A stretch of DNA of 64,000 bases from Branchiostoma floridae (lineage: Eukaryota > Chordata > Leptocardii > Amphioxiformes > Branchiostomatidae). Every line of letters begins with the position of its first letter. The first letter of the stretch is position 1. The stretch is from assembly GCF_000003815.2 (NCBI RefSeq), contig NC_049982.1:26802477-26866476 (forward strand). Reading direction: 5' to 3'. Positions 1-13,676 of the stretch are shown in pieces. A program made the translations under genes and the position numbers. The notes beneath the pieces were generated by a model. The model saw only the letters and a list, made by a program, of their open reading frames with translations, made no database searches and had not been told where the DNA came from.

Positions 1-171
1 CCCCAAAGGATATTTTCCCTTCCCGAGATAATCCCCCAGTACTGGGTTAATTGCGGGTTGAAAATGAGACATTTAAAAAAAAACAGCATGAAGATATGGT
101 GGTTATCAAAATTTGCATCATATGCTAGACTACGACACTTGTACCAAATGTGCGTGTTTGTAAACACCCCT

Positions 172-454
172 GTGCTTAGCTCAATTGGGTAAGAATGTAC
201 AATAAAAGTCTTCATTCATTCATTACTAAAGTCGACTCAGCTACAGTATCAACGGTAAGATAAAGGAAGATGAGATTTTTTTGTCTTCCTCTTTGTCGTG
301 TTAGTAAAAAAATGTCTTTGTTGTAATCTGTGTTTAGCTCAATTTGGTAAACATTAACAATAAAAGTCTTCCTTTCTTCGTTACTAAAGACGACTCGGCT
401 ACAGTATCAACGGTTAGAAAAAAGTAAGATGATTTCTGTGTCTTCCCTCTTTAA
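172..454 (+). repeat. Tandemly duplicated retroposon 3' tail (two ~125-bp copies)
   Basis: Copies at about 172-293 and 330-454, offset by ~158 bp. Both share 'TTAGCTCAATT', an AATAAAAGTCTTC block and 'CTACAGTATCAACGGT'. The first copy still has a short (TTCA)n run after AATAAAAGTC, typical of a retroposon 3' tail; in the second the run is mutated. The tail also matches the sequence just before the (TCAC)n tract at 33068. Confidence 0.6.
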
Positions 455-609
455 CTCCACTGCTAACCGCCCATCCATGCCCCCGTCTGCTGACTCGTCA
501 TAATGATCCTCTCAAATTTGACAATCAGCAAAAACTGGTAGCAGAAATCATCGACTAGACGCGCCTCTCTCTGTGCGCTTCCATCCCGCCATGGCTCCCC
601 GGGGGTCCG

Positions 610-733
610 TCGCTAATTACCTGTATGGATATTGCATGGGTTTGGTCTGACCGCCGCAAGATCGAAGATTCAAAATTGATGAGAGAGGTGTCTATCAGAG
701 ATGGCGTGAAATTTCATTTTCGATCTGGTAATG
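610..733 (+). repeat. Diverged ~125-bp repeat, copy 1
   Basis: Begins with GCTAATTACC, runs through a GATCGAAGATTCAAAATTG block and ends with GGCGTGAAATTTCATTTTCG. The same order of blocks recurs at 1788-1912 and, shortened, at 2227-2295. No terminal inverted repeats or target duplication were seen, so the class is unknown. Confidence 0.6.
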
Positions 734-1787
734 CGATAGGCAGTATCTGGAAAGGGCCTTGATGGAGATCGCTGGTACGATGTCCAAATGGACACACGGG
801 CGCGCGCCAAACATTGTCCCTAAACGTTCCCAAGTGGAATAAATAAACTAGCTCTTGAGTCCTGCACCGCAGTGTTAAGGGGCCTGGTTCCGAAAGAAAA
901 TAATCCAGTTTCCGCTGAGTGCTTCTGAGTCAAACACATTGACTCGGTGTGTATTCCAGAATAAAAAGCACTTTAACTACGAGCCTAATGTGAATGAAAT
1001 AACGAGTATACACCTTGAGGCACCGCGCAAGCCTTCTAATCTTTCACTCTTGTTTGCCTGAATCCGGCAGAATATAAGGTAAAGCAATCGCCAGGTCTTT
1101 CCCTGTTGTTTAGACTCCCTGTCACAACGAACACAAACTTTCTTTCCACAATCGTTGACGCAAAACGACAACAGAGGCGTTTATGTTTTGACAAAATACG
1201 ACGAGAGATGACTTTGGTCTTGACCGCGTCCCAGAGAGATCCGTTCTACAGGCGCTACATTCTAAAGTGCGACCGTTTTGGGGCAATCTTACCCGTACTT
1301 GGAGCAGATAATCTTATATCATAGCAGGGAATGCAAGCTTCTTATTTCACAAGTTGCACTAATAGACTATCTGGTAGAGATATAGGGGAACAAGGAGGGG
1401 TAGATGTAGATGAAACAAATACAAAAACAGCAGTTTTATCTGTACGGTATGTAAACAGTTATGCTTAAAGGTCAAGTAAAAACATAGGATGTGTCTTATC
1501 ACCTTTACGAATACGGAAAGCTTGTGGAAAGGCGAAATTCATAGCTGTATCAGCAACTTTAGAACCCCCTTGGTTCCAGTGGCCTCTGACACCGTAAACT
1601 CTGCTGAAATATATCTCCTCATTATTACTTCTTTCTTTTGTGCGGGAAGTTTGCGTAAATATCTGTTTATATGGTGAGATTGAGAGCGGAGAAAAGTTTC
1701 TGTAACTCTTCTGTCAGTACCCACCAACAGGTGCGCGTACAGCGCAGCGCGGCAGCGGGACGCAAAACCTCCTCACCCAGGAACAAA

Positions 1788-1912
1788 CCGCTAATTACCC
1801 CATGGATATTTCATGCTCTGGTCAAAGACCACAGGATCGAAAATCTAAAATTGATGAGAGGAAGGTGACTATCTGCAGCGGCGTGAAATTTCATTTTCGA
1901 TCAGGCAATCCG
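1788..1912 (+). repeat. Diverged ~125-bp repeat, copy 2
   Basis: Same block order as copy 1: GCTAATTACC, then ATCTAAAATTGATGAGAG, then GGCGTGAAATTTCATTTTCG. Spacing is preserved although the intervening bases differ, so this is an old duplicate or a dispersed element. Confidence 0.6.
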
Positions 1913-2226
1913 AAACCTCTTACGGTGAGCGCGTTTTTCGGGGGAAACGGTTTGGCCTTCGTACTTTTGAAGCTGGGACGGCGGCTTTGGCACTCGATGT
2001 CAGTAAACGTTGTCGTGGCAAGCGTTTGTTGTAAGGGCCAGTGCGTCTACATGCTTAGGGTCTTCACTATGTGACAGCTTTAAGCTCTTTCATCATTTAG
2101 GTGATACAAAAATCAATTTTGAACCAGCGTCTTCAACTAGACGAGGGGGCAGCAATGTTCCCGACCGCGAACCGACACCTGTTCGGTGCGGAAGTGCCCC
2201 ACGTGTTACGACGGGAAGCTAGCTCG

Positions 2227-2295
2227 GGATCGAAGATCTAAAATTGATGGGACGGGCGTCTCTTGGCGATAGCGTGAAATTTCGTTTGGGAAATT
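2227..2295 (+). repeat. Diverged ~125-bp repeat, copy 3 (partial)
   Basis: Holds only the central and right blocks: GATCGAAGATCTAAAATTG and GCGTGAAATTTCGTTT. The GCTAATTACC left part is missing. Confidence 0.5.
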
Positions 2296-2640
2296 TCATT
2301 ACCGGCGTAATCTAAGATAGCAAACCGTAGCAGAACGGAGGATACCCGTGAAAGAAGGGAACAGGCCCGCCTTTGTGTCCGCTAGTCGGGATGGTACGGT
2401 CAGGGTGGAAGAAGTCAGGGTTTCCAATCCATATGTGGCGCTCATCCCAAATCTTGTAAATCGCCTATTGTTGATGTTTTTTCTGGACACACGCAGCCAT
2501 TGTTGGCAAACTGTGTTTTCCAACCTCTTCTACATTAGAAACCCGAACTACAGTGAAATATTGATAAATTCTGCTCCAGTTCGTGTGTAGTTTCTGTGAT
2601 ACAATTCCCCGCCCTAACACGATTTGCCTGTTCTTGACAA

Positions 2641-5600
2641 CCGCTGGTTATGCGGTACCGCCCTGGTGTCTGGTCCGTAACTCGGGATGGTCACAGGTAT
2701 GATGGATGGATTTGTAGCGGAGTTCCCTGACCCGGAACCCACCTCCACACCCCTGCCGCCCCCCTGTTCCCTTCCATTGACCGGGTCTTCCATAAAGGTA
2801 ACGGCTCGCCGCCTCGAGTCGACCGGGAGGATAGACTTTGAGCTCCGCGGCAAACGTGCTTATGTCTTGGCTTTGACATTGACTTCTCCAAATTTGCTCC
2901 TTTCGAAATTTCACTGTGTTTTCTGTCAATAAACCCTCAAAACGTAACTCGCCAAGGTAGACAGCGGTGGTGCATACATGGACATGGATTTACACGTCTT
3001 TTTTTGTCTAACAACTACGTGTACCTCCCCAACGAACGACTTCGCAACACAAGTCTTCAGAATGATGACAAACTCCAGGTTTTTAAACCGTGCAAGTCGG
3101 CAGCATAGAAGGCTCGCTCAACACCCGATCTGTTGCGCTTTTTTCTCTCAGTTTGACAGTGGAAAAACACACACGTTTACACAAGTACAGAAACTGTCAC
3201 CAAAACTATCAAACACAAGCAAGTTCATGTTTGCACATGGCCGATCATTTGATTATTTTACCTGTAAACGTTACACCAAACCTCATGTCAGCAACTCTTT
3301 TACATTACAACAAACTACAACCCATGTTCAGTTGGGTTTTAGAATTATTATGACTGCAAATGCCCTACATTACAACCGTATGTTTTAAAATTTAAAGCGG
3401 TATACAGTACGCTGTGACAGGTATACAGGCTCAGTACACGGTCTATCTACGCTCTCCACCGATCTCGTGCCGTCTTGGAGTCATTTTTCATCATTTGGCG
3501 ATGAAAAGATGCGTATGTATCCATCTGATCACCGGAGTCCCCTTCACAGCTCTGCCTCGTACGGGTTAACCTTGTTACTTAGCCAGTCTTGCCCCCGTGG
3601 GGGCGATCATGTATTGTTGAAGGCGGCCGAAATATCTGAGTAGCGGATCCCGCAAATCACGACGTGCGGTGCGGTACGGCGCTCCGGGCAGAGACCAGGC
3701 GGGATCTCAGGCGGAATCACCGGCGGCTCGGGAGCTAGCTGGAGCGGCGGCGCGGGCAACACAACCCCGGTAGCTGCCTGGGACGGTGGAGTGCGCCGAG
3801 TTCTGTCAGCCAATGCTCAGATGACCATCTCGTAACGTTCCACAGTGTCAAGTGTGCACGGAAGCTACCCTATCTCTCTTCCAGACAATGTTTCCAGGGA
3901 CTTTTCTTCCCGGTAGCCTACAACGATACGTCTTTGTCAGTTTTCGGACGTAAACAGACCTGTTTTACCGTGTAGTGAGTGACCCCACCGCCGCTTTGGT
4001 CGATCGGCGGTTAGGAGAGCGAAACGCCCGGGAAATCAGAGGGGGCAAGGCTGTCAAATACTCTACGTGCTCGCTCTGGGTGATGACTGGGCGATATACG
4101 TGTGACGGTACCTAAATTGCATGATAAAGAATTCCCACTCTCCCCTATGGACGCCCTACTCTACTAGACTCTTGTCGACCTGTTGGATCGACATGGAGAA
4201 TAGAAACCACGGAATGTTTGTAAACCACGGTTTCTACTATGCTGAAATCAACAACTATGTATGAAATGGACGAGGTCTAGTCACACAAATGTCCACATAC
4301 ATTTGTGAGTGTTTCATTCTTCTTAACTATTCCCAAAACAACGTACACTTTGACGGGTAAATCTTTAAGACATTAAATCCGCAAAGTGTTTTGGACGCGG
4401 CTAAATAGTTTGGTTAATACATCGATTAAAACATAGCATTCGGCACCCGCGCATCAAACATGCACATATATAAAATATGCGTATATTGTGAAGTTGAATA
4501 AAACAATTAATTTTACTCGCAAATATAATACAGAAAAAAGAAGAGGTTACCCGGTGCTTGAACTAGTTTAGAAAGTGAGAATATGAACAAAATAATCTTT
4601 CTAACACCCGTGAACAATTACAACAGAATAGCACCTGTTCTAGCGGTATTGTTGGGCGGTTTAAAAACGTAGCTGTCTTCATCATCATGACAAGGTCCCA
4701 GACGCTTCGACCCCACAAAATGAGACACATGTCGTGCAAATCCAACGACACAGGACACTGACCACTACTAGATATCCTAAACATACGTTTCCAATACACA
4801 CAGATATATACATATCTATAAAGGCGGTCTCTACCTATTAGTGATTACGTGAAATGTTGCTTATGATGCTGGTGTGATAATTGAGGAGCTCATGCCGCGC
4901 GGTACATAATAGTAGGACTATAGTGCGGCAGGTGTGACCAAGCGGGCCGCCAGCATGCACCATATGTACCCCAAACCGCGCCGCGCGCTACCGTGCGCAC
5001 ATGCGGCCTACGGTTAACTCTTCTCCAACATTTTCCTGAGTATGAAAAAAAAATTCTATACAGTTTTTTTTTTAAATTGCAAGAGAAGAGCACACTTTCT
5101 CCTTAACTTTTTGAGATTGACTTATTGACTTGTGTTGTAATTGTTCTTCAAAAGGATGAGTGCAGGATGAATCACTTAGCATTTCCCTAACGCATGTTCT
5201 CTCTTATCTTCCAACACAAAACGTGGCAACAATGAGTTCAAGGGAATAAAAGTTCCTTCCTGGGAGAAATCCTTCCCCATCTTTGAGGCTTTTGGAAATC
5301 CTCCTCGAAGGACCCGTCTCTCTGTCGTCCGCACTGACAGAGGAAATGTCAACAATTTTTCTTCCTTTCAAATAAAAAATCCCGCCCTTGTCGAGCGGAT
5401 CGTGCCCATCCCCACTGGGAGACCAGGAAAGGGAAAACGCAAACAGAGGTTTTAAATTTTAACGTCTTCCTCAATTACCGCCAATGACTTTCGCGTTATC
5501 GCAACAATGCACTTTCTCGGTAGAGAAAGGAAAATGTAATATAATATATGACATGCTACTATGACTGGAGGCGGAATACGGAGTCTTGAAAAGCTCTCGA

Positions 5601-8520
5601 CATTTACCCCCATCAAAATCCGCTCCTATCAACTTGTGGAGCTCTGGGTAGCGCTGGAAAAGTTGTCGCCGCGAGGCAAAAGCCTGCATGATACAGACAA
5701 CAGAGCAACGGGAATGGCACTCAACAATGGGGGGTTCGGCCTGCTACCCTCTGATACACACACGCAGGGAGCATTCCTCTTCCCCAGCTATATACAATCT
5801 CTGCACCTGTTCCCCAAACAAGTTTTACACACGTCAGCATCATTTCCGCTCAAACTTTTCCTAAATAATATTGAAACTCAAGGCTTCGGAACTATCTCTT
5901 ACGCTTTGCTTATATCATTAGATCTAGAGCTGTTATGGAGTACTGTCGTAGTGCGCCCCGTTTTTGAGCGGATTGTTGATATTTCATATCGTCTCTGTTA
6001 CAAACGACTTCCCTTATACAACTCTTTATAGAATGGGGAAGTCAAATGTAAGAGTTTTCATTTTTAAGGACACCCGTAAGTCATTGCAAACAAAAGATTG
6101 CTAGTTCATGCAACGTAATAATAAACTGAAAGTTATATTGATATGAGAGATGGCAGCCTTCAGAAAGTTTCGCTGGTAATCTGACTAAGCAGACATTTAT
6201 TATCCAATCAATAATATAATTGGTAAGATAGGGAGCTAAATAATGGCTATACGGTGCGGTATCTAGTTATCTGAATCTGCAGTTCTCGCATGTACATAAT
6301 TAAAACACCAGGTTTGCTAGAACAAGTGTAGTGAGATATTGTGTAGTGTATATTCAGATACGAGATGCTATATGATGCCGGTAGTATCATACGGTAAATC
6401 CGTCGCCTTTTACAGTAATTGCTCTGTTTACTTTAGGCTTATCGGAGTGCGGAATAGGGCCGGGGGCGCGCGTGCACACAGACAGAGTCGGTCGGCACTG
6501 CTGCTGAGATTTACCGAGCGGTAGTATGTCTTCGTCCTGGTTAATGGTGTGATAATTGTGGGGTTGTGCCGGTCCACCCTCACCACCATATGTCACTGCC
6601 TTCCCGACCGCATTGTACGCTACCCATCAATTTCACCATCCCAACGGCGCCCAGGTCCAAATTGGCGAAAGAAAGAGAAAAAAGACGGACACTCTTGTGG
6701 GTAATACTTTGAATTAAAGGTTGTCTATGCACGAATAGGACAAAATAGAAAGTAGATTTTCGAGATTGTGTCAGAAACTGAGCGGACCCAGTGAGGCTTG
6801 TTTTTGCATATTGCAACACACAAAAATATGAAATAATGACCCAAAACATGCTGAAAGTGGCTGTACACGAATGTTGTTTTTTTCTCGAAAATATTATTTC
6901 CAATTTTAAGTGACAAGATTTAACATAGCGTGTCTTCATTGGGTTCGCTAAAATCCGAACAAAAGTGCAAATTTTGGACATCTGCGCTGTTTAAAGAGAA
7001 CTCTATTCGGCTGTTTTGCATGAAAATGTGGCATGGAGAGCGCCCGGGCTTCTGTGTCCGGCTGGGCCGGGGCTCCCTTCTGCCACCACCGCCTGTAACC
7101 TTGACTCCCGCGGACAGATGTTAGGGTGAAAACGGTGGCAAAACCTCGTCCATAATCTCGTCCAGTTCCTGTCTTACAGAACCGAGTATGCATTCTATAG
7201 TATAGGTGCCTACGCGCGTATCGTACCTGTTGTCAGTGAGCAATGGGGAATAATGCACAGACTATGATCCAGTAGTAAATAGTAATAAAGTAATAATCAT
7301 CACATTAAATCTTTAAAAGGGCAACCCCCAATGTCAGTGGGGTTTTATCTTATTCAACTCCCGCATCGGACGCAAGATTTGGAACATCCTCAAACAGAGC
7401 TCCGGAAATAATACAATCCTACACGAAAAGTCCCACTTCGCTCGCTTGGCTTCTCCAATTTTGCACTCTCCTCTGAGCATGTGAAATAATGTGCGCAGTG
7501 GCTTTGTGCGGAAACCGGATTCGAGGTAATTACGTGAAAAAGAATGGGATTTTCCTCGCGTGAGGATAGCGCAGAGAGGAGGCACGCACAGAGAGGCATT
7601 CTAGCTTTCGGCTATCATACCATGTTATCAACCACTAGTAGTAGTGTTTGTAGGCATGAAAAAGACCACGGGGGTAAACCACGAAAACAAGGCCAGCAAC
7701 ATCCCAATATTTCCCTCTTCGGAAATCCCAACCCTCCACCCGGAGTATTGCCCAGAGAGGTGTTCCAATATTGTGAGTTCCAGTTGGTATAAATCAGATT
7801 GTACATAGTCCCCACACACTCTAGTCCCCCGCCAGTCTTCATCCTTCTATGCGTACTCCCCTACTCCCTACCCGGGTGGCTACAAGCTCACAGGTCTCAA
7901 ACAACAGTGGAATTGGGACGTTTGCAGACAAATAATAGAACAATCAAAATGGAAACAATTGAATTATAGCTGGAAAACCTTTTCTCTCTGGGTCTGGGCC
8001 GAGGTGCAGTGTGTCGGGCTCTCTGCCTGACTGCCTCCGCTGCGGTGTCTGGTCGCCTCAGCGCTGTCACCACTACTTAAAGCTGACGCCTTCCAGTTGA
8101 ACCGGCAGTGAAACGAACACTGGTGGAGAACTGGTAGTAGCGGAGACGACCGAGAAAGGTGTCGGGGGCGACTACCTCTTACTCCGGCCACAGACCTTCA
8201 GCACTACGGACGGCACCGAGACGGCAAGGAGAAGTATAAGGTAACTGTACGTACGTACCGTAGTGACTATCGCCGTGCCACGAGTAGTTGGGTCCGCCTG
8301 GGGTCTGGTAGGGTAGGGTTGAGGCCGGAAGTGACCGGAACACTGAACGTTAACCTGCTCCTCTTGTCCAAACCTTCTCTCTCTCCCCAGTAATGAACCT
8401 ACAGTCCACTCAGTAATGTCAACTCAACAGTTGACCTCTCCTTTCATACGACTTCGATCCTTTTGATCCGAAACAGCAGACTACAGCAGGAAGAGAAAAA
8501 AAAAGAAAAACCGCGGGCAG
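2641..8520. other. Single-copy, locally CpG-rich DNA; no recognised gene
   Basis: Includes a CpG-dense patch at about 3600-3810, introduced by a 14-bp palindrome (GCCCCCGTGGGGGC, 3591-3604), and further GC-rich patches near 2690-2860 and 7030-7120. The longest ATG frame of the window (156 codons, 5561-6031) lies here but shows no domain or codon signature. A proline-rich minus-strand frame at 3607-3813 has no ATG and a stop immediately upstream. I see no promoter or splice pattern that would make a gene model. Confidence 0.45.
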
Positions 8521-10724
8521 GCTTTACATTATATCTTTATTGACAAGTTCATAAAATCATAATCAAGTTATTGAAAGGCTGTAACCACCCAATTCTCTCC
8601 TTACCCCCTAGTGGGATGGGCTAGCATCACCCAAGCGCTGACACAAACACATATATAATGTACCGCACAACTCCTCCCTTCATTTCCATACGTCACAAGG
8701 GTTACTGGCTCTTACGGCAACTTTCCAGCGATTTGAAAAAAAATCTGGCTAGGACTCAAGTCAGTGGCATGTATTAGTCATTACATATCTTAAATATCTC
8801 AACTAGGGTTTGCTCTATTCATTTTCATGGACGAATCCATCTGAAGTGGACTGGGGACTGCAATGAGAGTATTGTTTAGAGTACTGTATATTCTAACAGA
8901 GTATTTAGAGTATATGCTAACAGTAGCGGACTTCATGTGGTTGTTAATAGTCCGTTGAGTGACAGGTCTAGGGGTTATCTCTCATGTCTATATTTTGACC
9001 TTGGGGTCATATTTCGACTACATCGATATCGTTTCGGTCCTAGTAAATGATGAATACACACTACGGAAAGAAGCTGTGGAGGAAAAAAGTAGGGATCGGG
9101 TATTAAAGGTGTTATGCCCGTGCCAAAGTTAGCATCGTGCCCGCCTGGTCGGTTCACAACCACCCCTGGTACTACTAGCCTGGTAACCACACCACCGGGA
9201 GCTCACCGGGACCTCTACGGTGCTGGAGTGTTTCCTGCCCGCCCATTTCATTACCGCACACCGGGGAAATTTTTTACGGGGTTGGTTTCAATTAGAAAGG
9301 CCGACTGGAAAAATAGTCTGTCAAAAAGAAGACAGGGGTTTGCCCATGGAGAATGGTTACCCGGCTATCCTATATATGAGAATATTGTCAGAATGGTGAC
9401 ACCAAAAGCCCGTATCAAAAACCACCTGCCCTGTTTTTAGCATCAAAAGTACAGCAATCGGCCACCGCTTATGGAACAGGCAGTAACTACAGTAGTTTAC
9501 TATGGCCGCATTCTTTCAAAAAAGTGACGCGTTGTAACTTACGTGTTAAAGGTCGATTATGTAACATTTTTTTCCCAAAAAAAAATTGGAAAATATTTTC
9601 ACGTGAAGATTACAAAATATTTGGCATATTTGCAATATAATTTCAGATTTCTTCGTACGGAAACTGAGCAGTTACAACGAGTTACCACAAGATTCACCGA
9701 GCTTCTGATACCGTCCCAATTTGCTGACGGCGACAGAGCTATAACTGTGCTGAGATGACGTATGCTTGTCAAGGTGGTGAGTCGCTAGAGGCACCCGCTC
9801 TATGACAAGTTGCCAAAAGTCATCAGGGCACTACCAGTGGCAGTGGGAGCGCGGATGTGGGATGTTTTGATGATGTTTGGCCCACGCTCGCCCATTAACT
9901 ACTCTTGAGATGAACTAGTGAAACAGGAGAAGTTGGAACATAAACAAGGTAAACTCCTGAGGGAACGGACTCCAACAGTAGCCTTCTGTGTTCTACCCCT
10001 ATGGTCACGGACGGAGTCAGCGGTACAGGACGCGTAACATGTAACATTTGTGCGACTTTCCCACCATTCTCACTCTCTCTAACAAAACAACGCCGGACTT
10101 AGGGCCGCTGCAACAAGAACGCTTTCTTGTAAAAGCGGATTGCTTTCACCTAGCCCTGCCTGGTCCCTATTATTGTAGGATCTCCCAACCTGTTGATAGC
10201 ATTAACACAAGGCAGATGGAAGATTTCCGTGTCTTCCGCTAGGTTCGAATCCCGCCGTGAGCCAAGCGTTCCCAATCGTATTGGTCTCACTCTCTGTCCC
10301 GTGTCACAGTGATTACATGCACTTGACTTGTCGCCAGGCGCTTCTAATTAAGCCAGGAAGTCTCTACAATGGCCCCATGTTAGCCGGGCTTGAATCTGTG
10401 TAATGTGGGATTACCGTAGGAGGATCACTTGTTCTTTGGCTTCTTTGTGGGTCCCCCAAACTTCATTAAAGGTGGGCGATAAATAAAAGATCACGACGAT
10501 CCAACATCCTCTTCTTGAGTCATTGTCTGAAACAAAATCGGCCCCTGCAGTTCTAAAAACAGACAACAGGGGAACAACCCCACACCTCCAAGAGCTATCT
10601 TCCTTTAAAAAATCACGACCACATCATGTCCAGAACACAAGATATCGAAACCGAAACTCCACTGCAGTACCTTTGGAGGTCGCAAGGGAATCCATTACGG
10701 AACGTGACCTTCGTTTTTTTCCGG
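8521..10724. other. Low-information DNA with a minus-strand retroposon-type 3' end
   Basis: TATCTTTATTGAC at about 8530 is the complement of an AATAAAG-type retroposon end and recurs near 11180 and 26510. Around 10235 there is GGTTCGAATCC, a B-box-like motif, but the flanks do not fold as a tRNA. No gene was recognised; the 108-codon ATG frame at 9114 has no recognisable domain. Confidence 0.4.
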
Positions 10725-10957
10725 CCCCAACCCACATATCAAATATCATAAGGATCAATCCACAGCTTCTCGAGTTATGCTGACCACACGCATGCACGCA
10801 TGCACACATACAAACACGCACACACACGCGCGCGCGCGCAAATGCACACACATGCACGCACACACACACGCGCGCGCGCGGGCAAATGCACACACATGCA
10901 CGCACACACACACAGACGACAGAGAGAGGGATAGAGAGAGAGAAAGAGAGGGAGAGA
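10725..10957 (+). repeat. LINE-like 3' fragment ending in CA/CG and GA microsatellites
   Basis: The phrase 'ATATCAAATATCATAAGGAT' and the following CAGCTTCT..GAGTTATGCTG block recur near 37645. Here the fragment passes directly into ACACACGCGCGC and GAGAGA tracts (about 10786-10957), so the microsatellite appears to have grown from a retroposon tail. Confidence 0.55.
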
Positions 10958-11882
10958 AACGGCACCTAAAACATAATCTTCTTAGCGAAGGTAGAAATAC
11001 TGCACCACCTGTGTGACAATAGTCCTGTACTGTCCATTCTTGTTTAATATAATCAATATCTGAAAATGTACACACATACGATAATTATACAAAACACGTT
11101 AAGTGATTAATCGTTTGATTGTAATCGCGTCGTCCCAGATAAATTTTCAAACGCAAACATATGCAAGTCGGCCGAATCCTGTAAATACTTTATTGACAGA
11201 CTATACTTTCAGCAGGATTTGTACAAATACCAGTATACAAAGTTGTGTTATACAGTGATTGAATTTCCACTGACTTGATCGCTGTATTTTGATATAGCTA
11301 ATGTTGTGTTATGGTAAGGCTAACTGCCGTTTCATGGATTGGAACTGTCCTTTTGAAAATTGAGCAAATTGATTCATGATAAAAATATGTCTTATATAAA
11401 GTTGTGTTGTAAATCATGAGATGAAATGTGGATTAAATACTGATTTTCGGCGATCAAGTTGTCAGAGAATGTTTAACAATACATTAGCTTGTCTCAGAAC
11501 TGTAGTAGCTTTCATAGCTAAAGCGTGATTCTCGGCAAGGGGGGGGGGGGTTCCAATTTTGTTGATGGCTAATGTTTTCAACAACGTTCGGCACTAAATA
11601 TACACCACACAGCTCGGTAGGAATCAGGAAACAGTTCGTTATAATTGCCCCCAAAATAGATGACTTCAAACAGAAATTTCAAAACGCCTGCTAAGACGTA
11701 ACCTACGGAGACTGGAACGGTGGTAGATGAAGTTTTCGTGTAATCAAATGCCTTCTTGACCAGGACTAGCGGTGTGTTATAAGTTATAAGGTAGTCTGTT
11801 ATTAGTGGTGTGTTATGTCATGGAGGTGGTATGTTAGTTGGAAGGGAAGAATCTCTCTCTAGGATAGAATGCCACCTATGGA
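10958..11882. other. No gene seen
   Basis: AT-rich sequence with a G12 homopolymer at 11539-11550 and an ACTTTATTGAC retroposon-type motif near 11182. Nothing else recognised. Confidence 0.5.
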
Positions 11883-11982
11883 NNNNNNNNNNNNNNNNNN
11901 NNNNNNNNNNNNNNNNNNNNNNNNNNNNNNNNNNNNNNNNNNNNNNNNNNNNNNNNNNNNNNNNNNNNNNNNNNNNNNNNNN
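11883..11982. other. Assembly gap, 100 N
   Basis: Exactly 100 N, the usual placeholder for a gap of unknown size. The flanks share no visible repeat. Confidence 0.95.
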
Positions 11983-13676
11983 TTCGTCTTTTTATTACTC
12001 TTTTGTGGATTTAGTATACATTCGTTATGTTTCCTGTGTATCATGTTGTTTTATTACGTTATGTAACATTATGTTCGTGAACTACAGGAATATTAGCTAC
12101 AACTGCGTAACGTAACGTTCATTGTCAATGTAATTCTGGAACTTGAAAAACTCAAACTCTAGAATTCTACCACTAATACTCTTTACATTGATGGTATGTC
12201 AGGTCCTAATTGTACACATTTCTCTACACATTTCTAAACAAACGAAACATTTTCTCTCATACCTAACGGACAGTTTGAACAGAGGTGGATGTCCCAACGG
12301 GCCACTGATCTTTCGGGATCGGAGAAGATAAACACTGAATGAACAACTTCGGAAACATTTATCATATCAACTCCCATTTCATATATGATTCCTTCTTTTG
12401 AAGACTGGAGTTTAATCTGGAACGTATGTTTTAAATAGATGATTCATAGTTTAGATGATCCTTGATCCTCACCTTTGTTTTCTATTGGAATCCTAATTGT
12501 CTTCAGTTTAATTTTGTTTTACAATGTTTCCTATTGGACATCTAAAATTGTCTTCATTTATAGTTAGGGTATAACAGACTAGTTTCTTTCAGATAACTTC
12601 AGTGTCACTGACAAAAGATATTGGATGCTATCTGAAACGTCTGACCGTTTCCAAAATCATATCCCGAGTTGCTTGAGTAACTGCTTTTTAGCATATCTTA
12701 TTACCTGGATGTCTAATCTTCATCGACGATCCTTGATATATATAGCAGACAAACAAGACAAATACTGAAGAAGATGCCCAGGGAAAATTCAATCTGTCTT
12801 TCAACAATCGGTTTCTGATCGTTCAGTGCTATACTGATCTGTCCGACGGACGCGGAAACAGAGCCTTCTCGCGAACCAGGGTGATGTTTCAGTTCCTACA
12901 AATCTGTAAGATGGTTCTTAGTTTAAAAAATGCAAAACAGCTATCAACACTTCCACCTTTCCTACCGTCTCTCCTGAAGAAAAATCGCCTGGAACCTAAA
13001 TCATATTTCCGTTCAAGTTTCTTTTTTTTTTTCATTCAACTTCGTTTTCTGGAGGAATGAATGCAAATAGTTTGATACAGTCATTACTAACGTTACATTG
13101 ATATAGTTCCGATTGTTGTTGTTGCGCGGAATGTCGTGACTGAATCTTGAACGTCTTTTCTTGAACTTCAACAAGTTCGAAAGAGAGGATCCACCCGTTC
13201 CTGCCCCACGTTGTTGTAGTACACAGTGCAGGTATGAGAGACGAAGTTCTCCCACAAACCTAACTTGAACCCAACAAATTAATGAAATGTTTTATTGCAA
13301 ATTCATGCCCATGGGACTTTTGCTAGTGAACAAAATCAAATGCATGGAGTGATTGAAAACGGGTAAATAATAAGTAATTAATCTGTATAACGGGTGTACA
13401 GCCGGGACTCGCTAAATAACTAAAGCTATCAAAAAGAAAATTAGACTTATTTTAGAATTTCACATCCTTTGAATAAACAATAGTTTCTAAACGAAAGTGG
13501 AAGCAAGTCCGGAATGTCCATGGTTCAGTGCGGGATTCAGCGCTTGACCATAGCCGGTAAGCAAAATTTGTCCGTTAGATTTTTCCAGGGACCTGTTTCC
13601 ATGTACAACAGTCACAGATCACCGACACAACATTAAACGGACAGTGTAACTTGTCAATGAACTGAAGATGTAACGT

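Larger units (their letters stand above)
455..2640. other. Mostly single-copy DNA with three diverged copies of one repeat
   Basis: No credible coding frame: open frames are short, in conflicting phases and mostly lack an ATG. The only structure seen is the ~125-bp repeat listed separately at 610, 1788 and 2227. Confidence 0.5.

Noticed and set aside
3607-3813. Proline-rich minus-strand frame in a CpG-rich patch
   Set aside because: It starts at TTG, with a stop two codons upstream and no ATG. Composition follows the GC-rich DNA.
5561-6031. Longest N-free open frame, 156 codons on the plus strand
   Set aside because: Length is what chance predicts for the longest frame in 64 kb; no domain, no codon signature and no splice context.
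10200-10262. tRNA gene suggested by GGTTCGAATCCC at about 10234
   Set aside because: The T stem and acceptor do not pair; at most a SINE remnant.
10624-11075. Cys/Val/Ala-rich and Thr/His-rich frames
   Set aside because: Translations of CA/CG and GA microsatellites.
11810-12115. Open frames spanning the N gaps (also at 26977-27606 and 49603-49884)
   Set aside because: Their length comes from N codons; the flanking sequence has no coding character.
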